Source: Rectinema subterraneum | GTDB taxonomy: Bacteria; Spirochaetota; Spirochaetia; Treponematales; Rectinemataceae | Assembly (NCBI GenBank): GCA_009768935.1 | Contig: WESA01000004.1 | Span: forward strand, 1 to 64,000 | DNA length: 64,000 nt | Direction: 5' to 3' | Shown here: one piece after another, positions 51,348 through 60,108 of the stretch | Layout of the letters: each line of letters opens with the position of its first letter | How positions within the stretch are numbered: position 1 is the stretch's first letter | The notes under the pieces: generated by a model | The model's input: the letters and a program-made list of their open reading frames with translations, nothing else | Databases searched by the model: none | What the model was told of the DNA's origin: nothing | Program-made: the position numbers and the translations under genes

Positions 51348-52601
51348 ATGAGCCCCAACATATCTGCAGTCTATGTGCTCATCATTCTAGCCTTTGTCGG
51401 TATCGCATCAGGCAAATTCCCCCGCCTTGCAATGAATCGCGCAAGCATTGCGCTCACGGCAGCGGTTCTGCTTGTCGTTCTGGGCGGGCTGACCACACAA
51501 GAAGCCCTCGCCGTAGTGGATACGGAGACGCTTGCCCTCCTTCTGGCCATGATGATTATTGTGGCGAATCTGCGGGTGTCCGGTTTTTTTCTCATAGCAG
51601 GCGGGCGCGTGCTTTCGATTGCCCGCTCGCCGCGAATCCTGCTCGCGATTGTCGTCCTGGTTTCCGGAGTGCTTTCGGCACTCTTTTTGAATGATACGAT
51701 CTGTCTTATGTTCACGCCGCTCGTCGCGGAAATGGCGCGGCGCTCAGGGCGAGATGGCAGGCCGTATCTCATTGCGCTTGCAACAAGCGCAAATGCCGGC
51801 TCATGCGCAACGTCGATCGGCAACCCGCAGAATATGCTCATCGCCTCGCAATCGGGCATTCCATTCGGGACATTCGTACTTGCACTCGGCCTGCCCTCTC
51901 TCATCGCGATGCTGCTCTCATACTGGATGACGGTGCTCATGTTTCCTTCGGAATTTCGCGCAAACACAATGCTTCGCCAGCCTGTGGACCGCGTAACAGC
52001 GGACGCCGAAGCAGGGCACGCCGAAGTAAGCCCATACCTTATGTATAAGAGTCTGGCAGCATCGGCGCTCCTTCTTGTACTGCTCCTTGCGGGCGTGCGC
52101 ACAAGCCACGCTGCGCTGATTGCTGCGTCAATCTTGCTTATTACAAGGCGAGTCCATCCTGAACGCATATTCGCGGAAGTCGATTTCACGCTCCTCGTGC
52201 TCTTTTCGGGGCTTTTCGTGCTCACTGCCGCAGTTGCGCGCACCGATGCATTCGCCATGGCCATGCAATGGCTTACTCCGCACTTGCAGCGCCCTGGCGG
52301 GCTTTTTGCTGCTGCCATTGCGCTTGCCTCGAATCTTGTTTCCAATGTGCCAGCGGTCATGCTGCTGTCGCCGGCAGCCCGCGCAATGGCGAATCCTCAG
52401 CCTGCCTGGCTCATGCTCGCTATGGCGAGCACCTTTGCGGGGAACCTCACTTTGCTTGGCTCTGTGGCCAATCTTATCGTCGCGGAACAGGGCGAAAAAT
52501 CGGGCATCCATATCGGGTTTGTGGATTATCTGAAAGTTGGCCTGCCAGTCACTTTGCTTTCGATTGCGGCGGGTACGCTGTGGCTGGGGATAATTCTTTG
52601 A
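51348..52601 (+). CDS. ArsB/SLC13-like anion permease
   Basis: 417 residues, eleven to twelve membrane segments. LNDTICLMFTPLVAEMARR, TSANAGSCATSIGNPQNMLI and SNVPAVMLLSPAARAM are the ion-transporter superfamily motifs shared by ArsB and citrate/anion carriers. Placed between arsR and arsC, arsenite efflux is a reasonable reading; a dicarboxylate or other anion carrier cannot be ruled out. Confidence 0.82.
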   Translation: MSPNISAVYVLIILAFVGIASGKFPRLAMNRASIALTAAVLLVVLGGLTTQEALAVVDTETLALLLAMMIIVANLRVSGFFLIAGGRVLSIARSPRILLAIVVLVSGVLSALFLNDTICLMFTPLVAEMARRSGRDGRPYLIALATSANAGSCATSIGNPQNMLIASQSGIPFGTFVLALGLPSLIAMLLSYWMTVLMFPSEFRANTMLRQPVDRVTADAEAGHAEVSPYLMYKSLAASALLLVLLLAGVRTSHAALIAASILLITRRVHPERIFAEVDFTLLVLFSGLFVLTAAVARTDAFAMAMQWLTPHLQRPGGLFAAAIALASNLVSNVPAVMLLSPAARAMANPQPAWLMLAMASTFAGNLTLLGSVANLIVAEQGEKSGIHIGFVDYLKVGLPVTLLSIAAGTLWLGIIL

Positions 52602-52732
52602 GCCGTAGCAATAAAGGCGGCGAACACATTCCCCGCGCGGGCCGGGCTGCCGCGTGGACTCACAATGCCGTCTCGATACTCAGATATGCTGCGCATTCGC
52701 TTTTTGCAAAATATAGCAGGAGGGCTTATCAT

Positions 52733-53260
52733 ATGGATTTGAACGATACACTGAAAACTATTTTCTCGAGGAAAAGCGTACGGGCCTACGCAGAAGGCGC
52801 TGTCTCAAAGGAACAGCTCGAAATGCTTGTGCGTGCAGGGATGGCTGCCCCATCCGCGGTTGACCAGCGCCCATGGGAATTCGTTGTCGTAACCGAGCGC
52901 GCTACGCTGAATGCCCTGGCCTCGCGCCTTCCGTACGCAAAGATGGCAGCGCATGCTTCGGCTGCAATTGTCGTCTGCGGGGACCTGCGCAGGCAGTGGG
53001 GAGGACCGGATTCGGTGATGTGGGTGATTGACTGTTCGGCAGCTACCGAGAACGTCCTGCTCGCTGCGGAATCGGTCGGGCTTGGCGCGGTGTGGACTTC
53101 GGTTTATCCTTATCCGGAGCGTATTCGCCCTGTCAAGGAAATTCTAGGCTTGCACGACTACATCCAGCCGCTCGCTCTCATCCCTGTGGGGATCCCGCGA
53201 GGCGGGGAAAAAGCAAAAGACAAGTGGAATCCCGAGCGCCTGCACTGGGAGAAGTGGTGA
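52733..53260 (+). CDS. Nitroreductase family flavoprotein
   Basis: 175 residues from the ATG at 52,733 (AGGAGGG eight bases upstream; the frame is open further up by chance). [36 protein letters not shown] and [16 protein letters not shown] fit the FMN-binding nitroreductase fold. It lies 12 bases before arsC. The substrate is unknown; reduction of nitroaromatic compounds, possibly aromatic arsenicals, would suit the setting. Confidence 0.9.
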   Translation: MDLNDTLKTIFSRKSVRAYAEGAVSKEQLEMLVRAGMAAPSAVDQRPWEFVVVTERATLNALASRLPYAKMAAHASAAIVVCGDLRRQWGGPDSVMWVIDCSAATENVLLAAESVGLGAVWTSVYPYPERIRPVKEILGLHDYIQPLALIPVGIPRGGEKAKDKWNPERLHWEKW

Positions 53261-53271
53261 ATCGAGGTTAT

Positions 53272-53691
53272 ATGGTCAAAGTACTGTTTCTTTGCGTGCA
53301 CAATTCAGCGCGCAGCCAGATGGCTGAAGCTTTTTGCAAGAAATATGGCGAGGGGAAGTTCGTCGCGGAAAGCGCCGGGCTCGAGCCGGGTAAGCTCAAC
53401 CCCTATGTCGTTCGCGCAATGGCTGAAGTTGGCATCGATATTTCGAAGAATGCTACAAAGAGCGTCTTCGATTTTCATAATGAAGGGCGCACCTACAATG
53501 TCGTGGTGACGGTCTGCTCGAAAGAGGCGGCCGAGCGCTGCCCAATCTTCCCCGGGGTTCCGATTACCCTGCACTGGCCCTTCGATGACCCTTCTTCCTT
53601 CAAAGGCACTGATGAAGAAATCATGCAGAAAGTGCGCAGCGTGCGCGACGCGATCGAACAGAAGGTGAAAGAATTCATACAAGGGGTCTGA
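53272..53691 (+). CDS. arsC: Arsenate reductase, thioredoxin-coupled (low-MW phosphatase fold)
   Basis: 139 residues from the ATG at 53,272 (GAGG upstream). The P-loop is C8-VHNSA-R14 and the relay cysteines are C82 and C90 in [15 protein letters not shown], as in the Staphylococcus pI258-type enzyme (C10, C82, C89). WPFDDPSS supplies the general acid. It reduces arsenate to arsenite with thioredoxin. The stop codon TGA lies inside a GGGGTCTGACCC palindrome. Confidence 0.93.
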   Translation: MVKVLFLCVHNSARSQMAEAFCKKYGEGKFVAESAGLEPGKLNPYVVRAMAEVGIDISKNATKSVFDFHNEGRTYNVVVTVCSKEAAERCPIFPGVPITLHWPFDDPSSFKGTDEEIMQKVRSVRDAIEQKVKEFIQGV

Positions 53692-53729
53692 CCCTTTTTT
53701 TTAAAAAGTTAAAAAAGGGGTCAGACCCC
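53683..53729. repeat. Inverted pair of GGGGTCTGACCC palindromes, bidirectional terminator
   Basis: GGGGTCTGACCC (53,683-53,694), a T/A-rich spacer, then GGGGTCAGACCCC (53,717-53,729). The whole is one large inverted repeat between convergent arsC and lpdA. Each palindrome plus T run can end transcription in its direction. The same unit occurs in tandem at 30,306-30,360. Confidence 0.8.
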
Positions 53730-53741
53730 TAATTTAAATGT

Positions 53742-55163
53742 CTAGTAGTGAATCGCGCGCCCGAGCGCGGCTTTCGCCGCTTCCATGATCGCTTCGGAAA
53801 CAGTCGGGTGGGCATGCACAAGTTCCGCGACATCCTCGACCGTGAGCTCGGCTTTCGAAGCCAGCAAAAGCTCGTGGATCGTGTCCGCCGCACCTTCGCC
53901 GACAATCGAAGCTCCAAGAATCGCCTTTGTGTCAGGATCGAACATAATTTTTACCTGCCCCTCTGGCGCCTCGGTGGCTACCGCGCGGCCATTGCCGCGG
54001 TACGGGAAACGCGCGACTTCGTGCCGGATGCCCTTTTCTTTCGCGCTGGCTTCTGACAGGCCAAACGAGGCAACTTCGGGCTCGCAGTAGACTGCGCTCG
54101 GTACATGGAGCCTGTCGACGGTGCGCTCGCGGGGGTTCGGTGTCCCCTTGAGGAGGTGCGCGACCCGCTCGGCGACGATTTCTCCGGCCTTTGATGCAGT
54201 GTGCGCAAGCTGGGGGTAGGTCGTGATATCGCCGACGGCGTAGATGCCGGCGCAGGATGTCTCGTGGTAATCGCCCGTGATAATGTAGCCTCGCTCCATG
54301 CGCACGCCGAGATTCTCGAGGCCGAGCCCTTCGGTATTGGTCGCGCGCCCAACTGAAACGAGCACCGCGTCGGCTTCAATATCGAGCGGGGCGCCCTGGG
54401 CATCAGTGAGATGGATGACTACGTGATCATCCTTGACCTCGGCGCCGCTTGCCCGCGCGCCGGTATACATCGTTACGCCGCGCGAGCGGAATTCTTTTTC
54501 GACAATTTTCGAAGCTTCCTCATCTTCGAGCGGAAGCACACGCGGCAGAAGCTCGGCAACCGTCACCTCGACCCCAAATGCGTTCAGCACATAGGCAAAT
54601 TCCATGCCGATCGCGCCCGCACCGAGAATGAACATGCGTTTCGGCAGTTTGTCGCTCATAAGCATGCCCGTCGAAGAAAAAATCTTTTTTTCATCAAATG
54701 CAAAGCCGGGAATTGGCCTGGGCCTCGAGCCGGTCGCGAGGAGAATCGCTTTGGCCTTGAGCTGGACAGAGCCCCCTGGTGTCTCGACATCGACAGTGCT
54801 GGCACCCGAGAGCATCGCTTTCCCTTTTATAAGATCGACTTTGTTTTTCCTCAGGAGAAAATTGACTCCCTTCGAAAGTCTGTCTGCGGCGAGCCGCGAA
54901 GCTTTCCACACCAGCGAGTAGTCGAAATTGCTCAAGTCCACTTTCGCGCCAGTCTTTTCGAGCAGCGCTTTCCCCTGTGCGAAAAGCTGAGCATTATGGA
55001 TCAGCGATTTCGAGGGAATGCAGCCGATATTGAGACACACACCGCCGACAAGATCCTTTTCGACCACCGCGGCCGAGAGGCCGAGCTGGGCAGCGCGGAT
55101 CGCCGCCACGTAGCCGCCGGGGCCAGCACCGATAACGACAAAATCATATTGCTTCGATTCCAC
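53742..55163 (-). CDS. lpdA: Dihydrolipoamide dehydrogenase
   Basis: 473 residues starting at GTG (55,163) behind AAAGGAG. FAD motif VIGAGPGGYVAAIRAAQLG, redox disulfide GGVCLNIGCIPSK, NAD motif ILGAGAIGMEFAYVLNAFG and the dimer-interface His-Glu in HAHPTVSEAIMEA. It reoxidises dihydrolipoyl groups with NAD+. No lipoylated enzyme complex or glycine cleavage gene is adjacent; the partner lies elsewhere. It overlaps the end of lplA by 20 bases. Confidence 0.95.
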   Translation of the reverse strand: MESKQYDFVVIGAGPGGYVAAIRAAQLGLSAAVVEKDLVGGVCLNIGCIPSKSLIHNAQLFAQGKALLEKTGAKVDLSNFDYSLVWKASRLAADRLSKGVNFLLRKNKVDLIKGKAMLSGASTVDVETPGGSVQLKAKAILLATGSRPRPIPGFAFDEKKIFSSTGMLMSDKLPKRMFILGAGAIGMEFAYVLNAFGVEVTVAELLPRVLPLEDEEASKIVEKEFRSRGVTMYTGARASGAEVKDDHVVIHLTDAQGAPLDIEADAVLVSVGRATNTEGLGLENLGVRMERGYIITGDYHETSCAGIYAVGDITTYPQLAHTASKAGEIVAERVAHLLKGTPNPRERTVDRLHVPSAVYCEPEVASFGLSEASAKEKGIRHEVARFPYRGNGRAVATEAPEGQVKIMFDPDTKAILGASIVGEGAADTIHELLLASKAELTVEDVAELVHAHPTVSEAIMEAAKAALGRAIHY

Positions 55164-56160
55164 GTTGATACTCCTTTCCCATTATTTCTGGCATTCTAAA
55201 ATCAAATGCCATTCCTTCAAAGTGGGCATTGAGCTCGTCGGCATACCTAGCCGAGACGCTGTCGCCGGCCTCGAGAGGCACTACCTGCACAATTTTGCCT
55301 TCCTGTACGCGCACTACCGCTTTTGCCCGGCCATTCGAAACCACGACTGAAAACGGCGGGCTGCGATCGATAATCCATCCTTTGCTGCCAAATTGCTTTC
55401 TATGCGCCTCGAATTCTTCGCACTCAACACAAAAATCGAACTCGCGTTCCAGATCTTCGGGATTCTTGAATACGCGGCGAGCTATTGTCTTTTCTTTATT
55501 CCAGAAATCAGCCAGTTCGATTGTTGCCGGCGCACTTCCAGCAAGCGTTCGCGAAAGGTGCAGCATAAGCTCTTCGATGCTCAGCGAAGACAAAAATCTG
55601 GAAAGATTGACTGGATGCCCGGGCACAGAAGCTATCGAGGAATCCTCAAATACCTTGATGCCCCCAAGCGAAGCCTTGAGCGCTGCGATATCGGCGGAAA
55701 CGAGCAAGGTGCCGTGGTGCAGCACATTCCGCGTTCCAAAGCGCCGCGCAGTTCCAGAGATTTTCCCTTGGGTTTCCCCATCGCCCAAAGAAACAAAAAT
55801 CCCGCCTCGGGCTCCGGGGCGGGCATATACACCAAGCGTGCCAATCGCACTGGCTACAGCTGCAAGCTCATCATCCTGCGAATGTATCGCTCGCGGAACT
55901 ATAAGCGCCCAATTCAAATTGCCTTCATCATGATATACTGCCCCGCCCCCCGAAACGCGCCTGAAAACCGGTACCTTGCACAAAGGCGAGACCTCGCGCC
56001 AATAATTCTGGTTGCGGCCTATGATGACAGAAGGAGCATTTACATAGAAAAGAAGGAGCGCCTCTTCTCCTGCCCATGAATTCACAAGGCATTCTTCAAA
56101 GGAAATGATATCAAGGGGACTATCTGAAACAACTTTATATGATTGAGCAACGATTGACAT
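55144..56160 (-). CDS. lplA: Lipoate-protein ligase A
   Basis: 338 residues from the ATG at 56,160. Characteristic RRVSGGGAVYHDEGNLNWAL, GRNQNYWREV, KISGTARRFGTRNVLHHGTL and a C-terminal accessory domain. It attaches free lipoate to acceptor domains through lipoyl-AMP. With lpdA it forms a lipoate-use pair. The start has no ribosome site; a TATATT box lies six bases upstream, so it seems leaderless. Confidence 0.93.
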   Translation of the reverse strand: MSIVAQSYKVVSDSPLDIISFEECLVNSWAGEEALLLFYVNAPSVIIGRNQNYWREVSPLCKVPVFRRVSGGGAVYHDEGNLNWALIVPRAIHSQDDELAAVASAIGTLGVYARPGARGGIFVSLGDGETQGKISGTARRFGTRNVLHHGTLLVSADIAALKASLGGIKVFEDSSIASVPGHPVNLSRFLSSLSIEELMLHLSRTLAGSAPATIELADFWNKEKTIARRVFKNPEDLEREFDFCVECEEFEAHRKQFGSKGWIIDRSPPFSVVVSNGRAKAVVRVQEGKIVQVVPLEAGDSVSARYADELNAHFEGMAFDFRMPEIMGKEYQRGIEAI

Positions 56161-56166
56161 AAAAAG

Positions 56167-56195
56167 AATATACAAAGAAAAAGTGGCAAAATCAA
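56167..56195 (-). promoter_or_regulatory. lplA promoter
   Basis: On the minus strand TTGATT (56,195-56,190), 17 bases, TATATT (56,172-56,167), six bases before the ATG. The -35 abuts the terminator of the lipoprotein gene, so the two units are separated compactly. Confidence 0.6.
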
Positions 56196-56226
56196 AAGGG
56201 CTGCCTGATCATCCAGGCAGCCCTTT
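56195..56226 (-). terminator. Terminator of the lipoprotein gene
   Basis: A perfect 13-bp stem, AAAGGGCTGCCTG (56,195-56,207) with CAGGCAGCCCTTT (56,214-56,226), six-base loop, followed on the minus strand by TTTTGATTTTG. A textbook intrinsic terminator, 80 bases after the stop codon. Confidence 0.92.
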
Positions 56227-56305
56227 GTTGGCTTGGTACGAGCAGGCTGATGCACGGCCGATTTGTTATCCGTTCGTACGCCCGCCAGCATATTGCTTTA
56301 CAGTA

Positions 56306-56905
56306 TTACTGCGCGACAAATCCCGCAGCTTCGAGTGATGCTTTGAGCTCGTCGAGAGTGGCCTTTACGGTGTTGAGCTGATCGCGTGCGCCAGCATAAT
56401 CCTGAGAATCATTGGCGGCTTTGGCATCGCTGATGGACTTGCCGGCAGCCTCAACTCTGGCATTGATGTCTTTTACATTGAGCTTTGCTTTTGCGGCTTT
56501 CTTGGCATCCTTGGAAGCAGCCTGCGCAAGCGCCTGCACTGCTGCATACTGAGCATCGATATCGGTGATGAGCTGGGCAACTTCGCCCTTTACCTTGTCC
56601 ATATTGGTGGCAGCAGCATCCTTCGCCTTCTTGCTTGCATCTGCAAAAGCTTTGATCAGATCATTGGCCTGCTTGTAGGACTTGCCAGAGGTCTTGGCAT
56701 CCTGAGCAGCAAGCTCCGCATCGAGAGCGGCTTTGGCATCCTGAGCTGCCTTGAATTCATCCGGGGCATACACATCAGCCTTGGCGTTCTGGGCATCGGC
56801 AAATGCAGCATTCGCTGCATCGAGGTCCTTCTGAGCAAGCTTGGGCGCGCAAGAAAACAGCGTGAGCGCCACGAGCAATCCACCGATAACCTTTACCAGC
56901 TTCAT
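56306..56905 (-). CDS. Ala/Lys-rich helical lipoprotein (DUF4398-like)
   Basis: 199 residues from the ATG at 56,905 (GGAGG five bases upstream). The signal peptide ends in lipobox LTLFSC. The mature part is almost wholly helical, rich in Ala, Lys, Asp (LDAANAAFADAQNAKADVY, ARDQLNTVKATLDELKASLE), like DUF4398 lipoproteins of spirochaetes. A structural or envelope role is likely, comparable in style to Lpp. It has its own promoter and terminator and is probably abundant. Confidence 0.82.
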   Translation of the reverse strand: MKLVKVIGGLLVALTLFSCAPKLAQKDLDAANAAFADAQNAKADVYAPDEFKAAQDAKAALDAELAAQDAKTSGKSYKQANDLIKAFADASKKAKDAAATNMDKVKGEVAQLITDIDAQYAAVQALAQAASKDAKKAAKAKLNVKDINARVEAAGKSISDAKAANDSQDYAGARDQLNTVKATLDELKASLEAAGFVAQ

Positions 56906-56980
56906 ACAATCCTCCAAAAAGAGACACAAAGCGCAGTGCTAGCACTCCATCGAAGCGCTGCATCTGCTCTCTGGTGCAGT

Positions 56981-57009
56981 ATGTTAATACTATATGCGAA
57001 ATATGTCAA
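56981..57009 (-). promoter_or_regulatory. Strong promoter of the lipoprotein gene
   Basis: On the minus strand TTGACA (57,009-57,004), 17 bases, TAACAT (56,986-56,981), with a leader of about 70 bases. Upstream (57,010-57,070) the sequence is very AT-rich with TATATGCGCATATATA, an UP-element-like region. GTGCTAGCAC (56,936-56,945) is a small palindrome in the leader. Confidence 0.7.
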
Positions 57010-57100
57010 GATATGCACTATATGCGCATATATATCGCAAATAATTACAACATAATATTATATTGCTAGATTTGGCTTATTTTGCGCAATTTGCAAGCTT

Positions 57101-58021
57101 TTATGCTCCTTGAGGATCAAATGCATCAGGAAAGCGGGATCTGCGATCCTCGATCACTCGTCCCTCGGGATGAAAGAGAGCCTCGATGGCGGCGGGCTCG
57201 GGCGCAAAAATGGCCTTGTAGGTTTGCGGCATGCAATATTTGGGCATTCTTTCGCAGCGCGCGTTGAGCAGGCTGCCCACATCCTTCGCGGAAAGTGAGG
57301 CGCAATCGGTCGTTCCAGAGGCAAATTTGAACGACCAGAGCGTGCCGTACATGGGAACGTACGTGAATGCGGATTTTACGCAAGAAAAAACTTTACGTAA
57401 GGTTTTCTCGATGCACGCATAGGCAGCAGGCCTGGCGATCGGCGATTCGCCGTGCATGGCGAACACCCCTTCAGCACCGCGCAGGATCCGCTTTACCTGC
57501 GCAAAGAATTCCCTGGTATAGAGCTTTTCGGACGGGCCGAAGGGGTCGGTCATGTCCATGATCACGACATCGAAGGATGTGTCGGGGCACTGTTCCACAT
57601 ACGCGCGCCCGTCCCCGACCACAATCTCAGCCCGCGGGTCGTCGAACGCGCCGGCACTAATTTCCGGCATATACTGCTTCGAGAATGAGATGACCGCCTC
57701 ATCGAGCTCAACCATGACGGCGTTCCTGACGGTTCCGAAGGTGAGCACTTCGCGCAGCACTCCTCCGTCACCACCGCCGATGACCAGCACGCGCTGCGGA
57801 TCGGGGTGCGAGAGCATTGCTGGGATGACCAGCGATTCATGATAGCGCTCCTCTCCCTTGAGTGCGACCTGGGTAATGCCGTCGAGGAGGAGCACCTTGC
57901 CGAATTCGGGGCTCTCGGCAAGCTCGATTGTCTGCCATGCGCTCCGCACGCGCACGAGAACCTTAGTGATATCGTAAAAGAAGCCGCAGTGGGGATTGAG
58001 GCGCTCGATTATCTTTTTCAT
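57101..58021 (-). CDS. speE: Spermidine synthase
   Basis: 306 residues from the ATG at 58,021 (AGGAG seven bases upstream). Landmarks: LLLDGITQVALKGEERYHE, the decarboxylated-SAM site VLVIGGGDGGVLRE, VELDEAVI, VVGDGRAYVE and MDMTDPFGPSEKLY. It transfers aminopropyl to putrescine. It follows speD by 27 bases. Confidence 0.96.
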   Translation of the reverse strand: MKKIIERLNPHCGFFYDITKVLVRVRSAWQTIELAESPEFGKVLLLDGITQVALKGEERYHESLVIPAMLSHPDPQRVLVIGGGDGGVLREVLTFGTVRNAVMVELDEAVISFSKQYMPEISAGAFDDPRAEIVVGDGRAYVEQCPDTSFDVVIMDMTDPFGPSEKLYTREFFAQVKRILRGAEGVFAMHGESPIARPAAYACIEKTLRKVFSCVKSAFTYVPMYGTLWSFKFASGTTDCASLSAKDVGSLLNARCERMPKYCMPQTYKAIFAPEPAAIEALFHPEGRVIEDRRSRFPDAFDPQGA

Positions 58022-58048
58022 GTGGCAGCTCCTGCGCACCAGCGTGGC

Positions 58049-58876
58049 TCAGAGCCTGCCAGAGCGCATGTTCAGGTTCCTGCACTCGAAGATTTCCTGG
58101 ATTTCGTGCAAGAGGGCGCGCCTGATCCGTTCCTTTTCCTTGGGATCGAGGCTGGTCACCTCGTCGCCGAACAGAAAATCCTTGAGGCGAATCTCCTTCT
58201 TGCGCATTTTGGTATGGAAGTTGTTGTCCGACAGGATATTGATGTCATAGGTGATGTAGCGCTCGAGGATGTCCTGGTCGATGTAGTCCTGTATGGATGA
58301 AATGTCATGGTCGATAAAGACCTTGCGCCCCTTGTGGTCCCGTGTGAAGCCTCGCACGCGGTAATCAATGATGACCACCTCGGAATCGAAGCTCTCGATA
58401 AGGTAATTGAGGGCGGAAAGCGGGGAGATCATACCGCAGGTCGATATGTCGATGTCGACACGGAAGCTCGCAAGCCCCGTCAGGCGGTGGTATTCAGGAT
58501 AGGTATGGATGGCGATATGGCTCTTGTCGAGATGGCCGATAACGAAGGGAGCAGGTCCTGTCTGCTCTTTGTCGGACTTGATGTGCTCATCCGCTACAGG
58601 TGATCCTTCGTTGATGAGTGCCACGACGCTAGCACCACGCGGATCGTAATCCTGCGTGGAGACGCTTACCAGCTTCGCGTTGATCATGCGCGTGACATTC
58701 TCGACGATCTCTTCTAGACGCTTGGAATTGTATTCTTCATCGACATATTCGAGATACTCAATCTGCGATTCCCGCGAGCGGGCATAACAGATGTCATAGA
58801 TGTTGAAGCTGATCGATTTCGTCAGGTTGTTGAATCCCTCGAGCTTGAGCGTCTTCCCTTTTACCCGTCTGACCAA
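58049..58876 (-). CDS. speD: S-adenosylmethionine decarboxylase proenzyme, class 1A
   Basis: 275 residues from a TTG start at 58,876, chosen because AGGAG lies seven bases upstream and family similarity begins at once (KLEGFNNLTKSISFNIYDIC, as in E. coli SpeD). An upstream ATG has neither. The self-cleavage site is HLDK118-S119HIAIHTYPE, which yields the pyruvoyl group. CGMISPLSALNYLIES and YRVRGFTRD follow. It supplies decarboxylated SAM to SpeE, encoded next. Confidence 0.95.
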   Translation of the reverse strand: MVRRVKGKTLKLEGFNNLTKSISFNIYDICYARSRESQIEYLEYVDEEYNSKRLEEIVENVTRMINAKLVSVSTQDYDPRGASVVALINEGSPVADEHIKSDKEQTGPAPFVIGHLDKSHIAIHTYPEYHRLTGLASFRVDIDISTCGMISPLSALNYLIESFDSEVVIIDYRVRGFTRDHKGRKVFIDHDISSIQDYIDQDILERYITYDINILSDNNFHTKMRKKEIRLKDFLFGDEVTSLDPKEKERIRRALLHEIQEIFECRNLNMRSGRL

Positions 58877-58940
58877 TCCGCAGCTCCTTCCCAAGGATTG
58901 CCGCCTCGAGCCGTTGCCGGTACAAGCACAGCAGGCGTAC

Positions 58941-58969
58941 AGTATACACGTTCGAGGCGCCAAGGTAAA
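58941..58969 (-). promoter_or_regulatory. speDE promoter
   Basis: On the minus strand TTTACC (58,969-58,964), 17 bases, TATACT (58,946-58,941), giving a leader of about 58 bases. It overlaps the space just after the ABC ATPase stop, so speDE can be expressed apart from the iron importer. Confidence 0.6.
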
Positions 58970-58978
58970 GAATTGGGC

Positions 58979-60100
58979 CTATTCGCTCTCGGGAGGTAGA
59001 AGATGCGCTGCACGCGGGCTGTAGCGGAGCACGACGCGGTCGCTGGTCCGCCAGAAGCCGGCATTGACGGGGTCATGCGACACAGCAAGGATGGGGCGTT
59101 CATAGCCCGCGTCAATCTCGTATTCGACGGTCGCGCCAAGGTAGACAGTCTTGTCGATGACGCCCTGCGCAAAGGCCATCCGGCCTTCTGCCGCGGGCGC
59201 CGCCCCCGCGCTGCTCTCGACCGAGAGTGACTCCGGCCGCACCATCAGCAATGCTTTGCCTCCTTCGGCAACCCCAGACGCGGCGGAAGCCGCTTCGTAC
59301 CGGCTGCCATCTGTGCCGCGCACGATGTTCTTCTCCTGCTCCAGGCGCTCGACCGTAACAGACAGGAGATTCACGCGCCCGATAAAATCGGCCACGAACC
59401 GGTTCGCGGGGCGGGAGTAGATCTCGAAGGGCGAGCCGACCTGCATCATCTGGCCTTTGCTCATGACCACGATGCGGTCCGACACGGTCATCGCCTCGGC
59501 CTGGTCGTGCGTCACGTACACGCTCGTGATCTTGAACGTCTGCTGGATGCGCCGGATTTCCACGCGCATCTGCTCGCGCAGCTTGGCATCGAGGTTCGAG
59601 AGCGGCTCGTCGAAGAGCAGGACACTCGGCCTGTTCACGATGGCACGCGCAAGGGCGACGCGCTGCTGCTGTCCGCCGGAGAGCTGGTCTGGCCTTCGGT
59701 GCGCCAGGTCCGCGATGCCCATCACTTCCATGATCTGCCGCACTTCGCGGGTGATTTCGGCCTTAGGACGCCCTTTGAGCTCGAGCCCGAATCCCACGTT
59801 CTGCTCGACCGACATGTGCGGGAAGATGGCGTAGCTCTGGAAGACCATCGACGTGTCGCGCTTGTTGGGCGGATCGTTGCTCACGTTCTTCCCGCCGATC
59901 CAGACCTCGCCTATCGTGGGCATCTCAAAGCCGGCGATCATGCGCAGGGTCGTTGTCTTGCCGCAGCCCGACGGGCCAAGCAGGGTGACGAACTCGCCAT
60001 CCTGTATTTCGAGATTAAAATCCCTGACTGCGACCAGCTTTCCTCCTTCGCGCTCGGGATCAGCAAATTCTTTTGTTATATTGACTAATCGAACACTCAT
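58979..60100 (-). CDS. Iron(III)-type ABC importer ATPase (FbpC/PotA family)
   Basis: 373 residues from the ATG at 60,100 (AGGAG five bases upstream). Walker A GPSGCGKTT, SMVFQSYAIFPHMSV, signature LSGGQQQRVA, Walker B VLLFDEPLSNLDAKLR and a C-terminal TOBE domain (LMVRPESLSVE). It powers the fused permease encoded upstream. FbpC, spermidine and thiamine importers share this type; the binding protein favours iron or a similar ligand. Confidence 0.9.
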   Translation of the reverse strand: MSVRLVNITKEFADPEREGGKLVAVRDFNLEIQDGEFVTLLGPSGCGKTTTLRMIAGFEMPTIGEVWIGGKNVSNDPPNKRDTSMVFQSYAIFPHMSVEQNVGFGLELKGRPKAEITREVRQIMEVMGIADLAHRRPDQLSGGQQQRVALARAIVNRPSVLLFDEPLSNLDAKLREQMRVEIRRIQQTFKITSVYVTHDQAEAMTVSDRIVVMSKGQMMQVGSPFEIYSRPANRFVADFIGRVNLLSVTVERLEQEKNIVRGTDGSRYEAASAASGVAEGGKALLMVRPESLSVESSAGAAPAAEGRMAFAQGVIDKTVYLGATVEYEIDAGYERPILAVSHDPVNAGFWRTSDRVVLRYSPRAAHLLPPESE

Positions 60101-60108
60101 GTAAGCTC

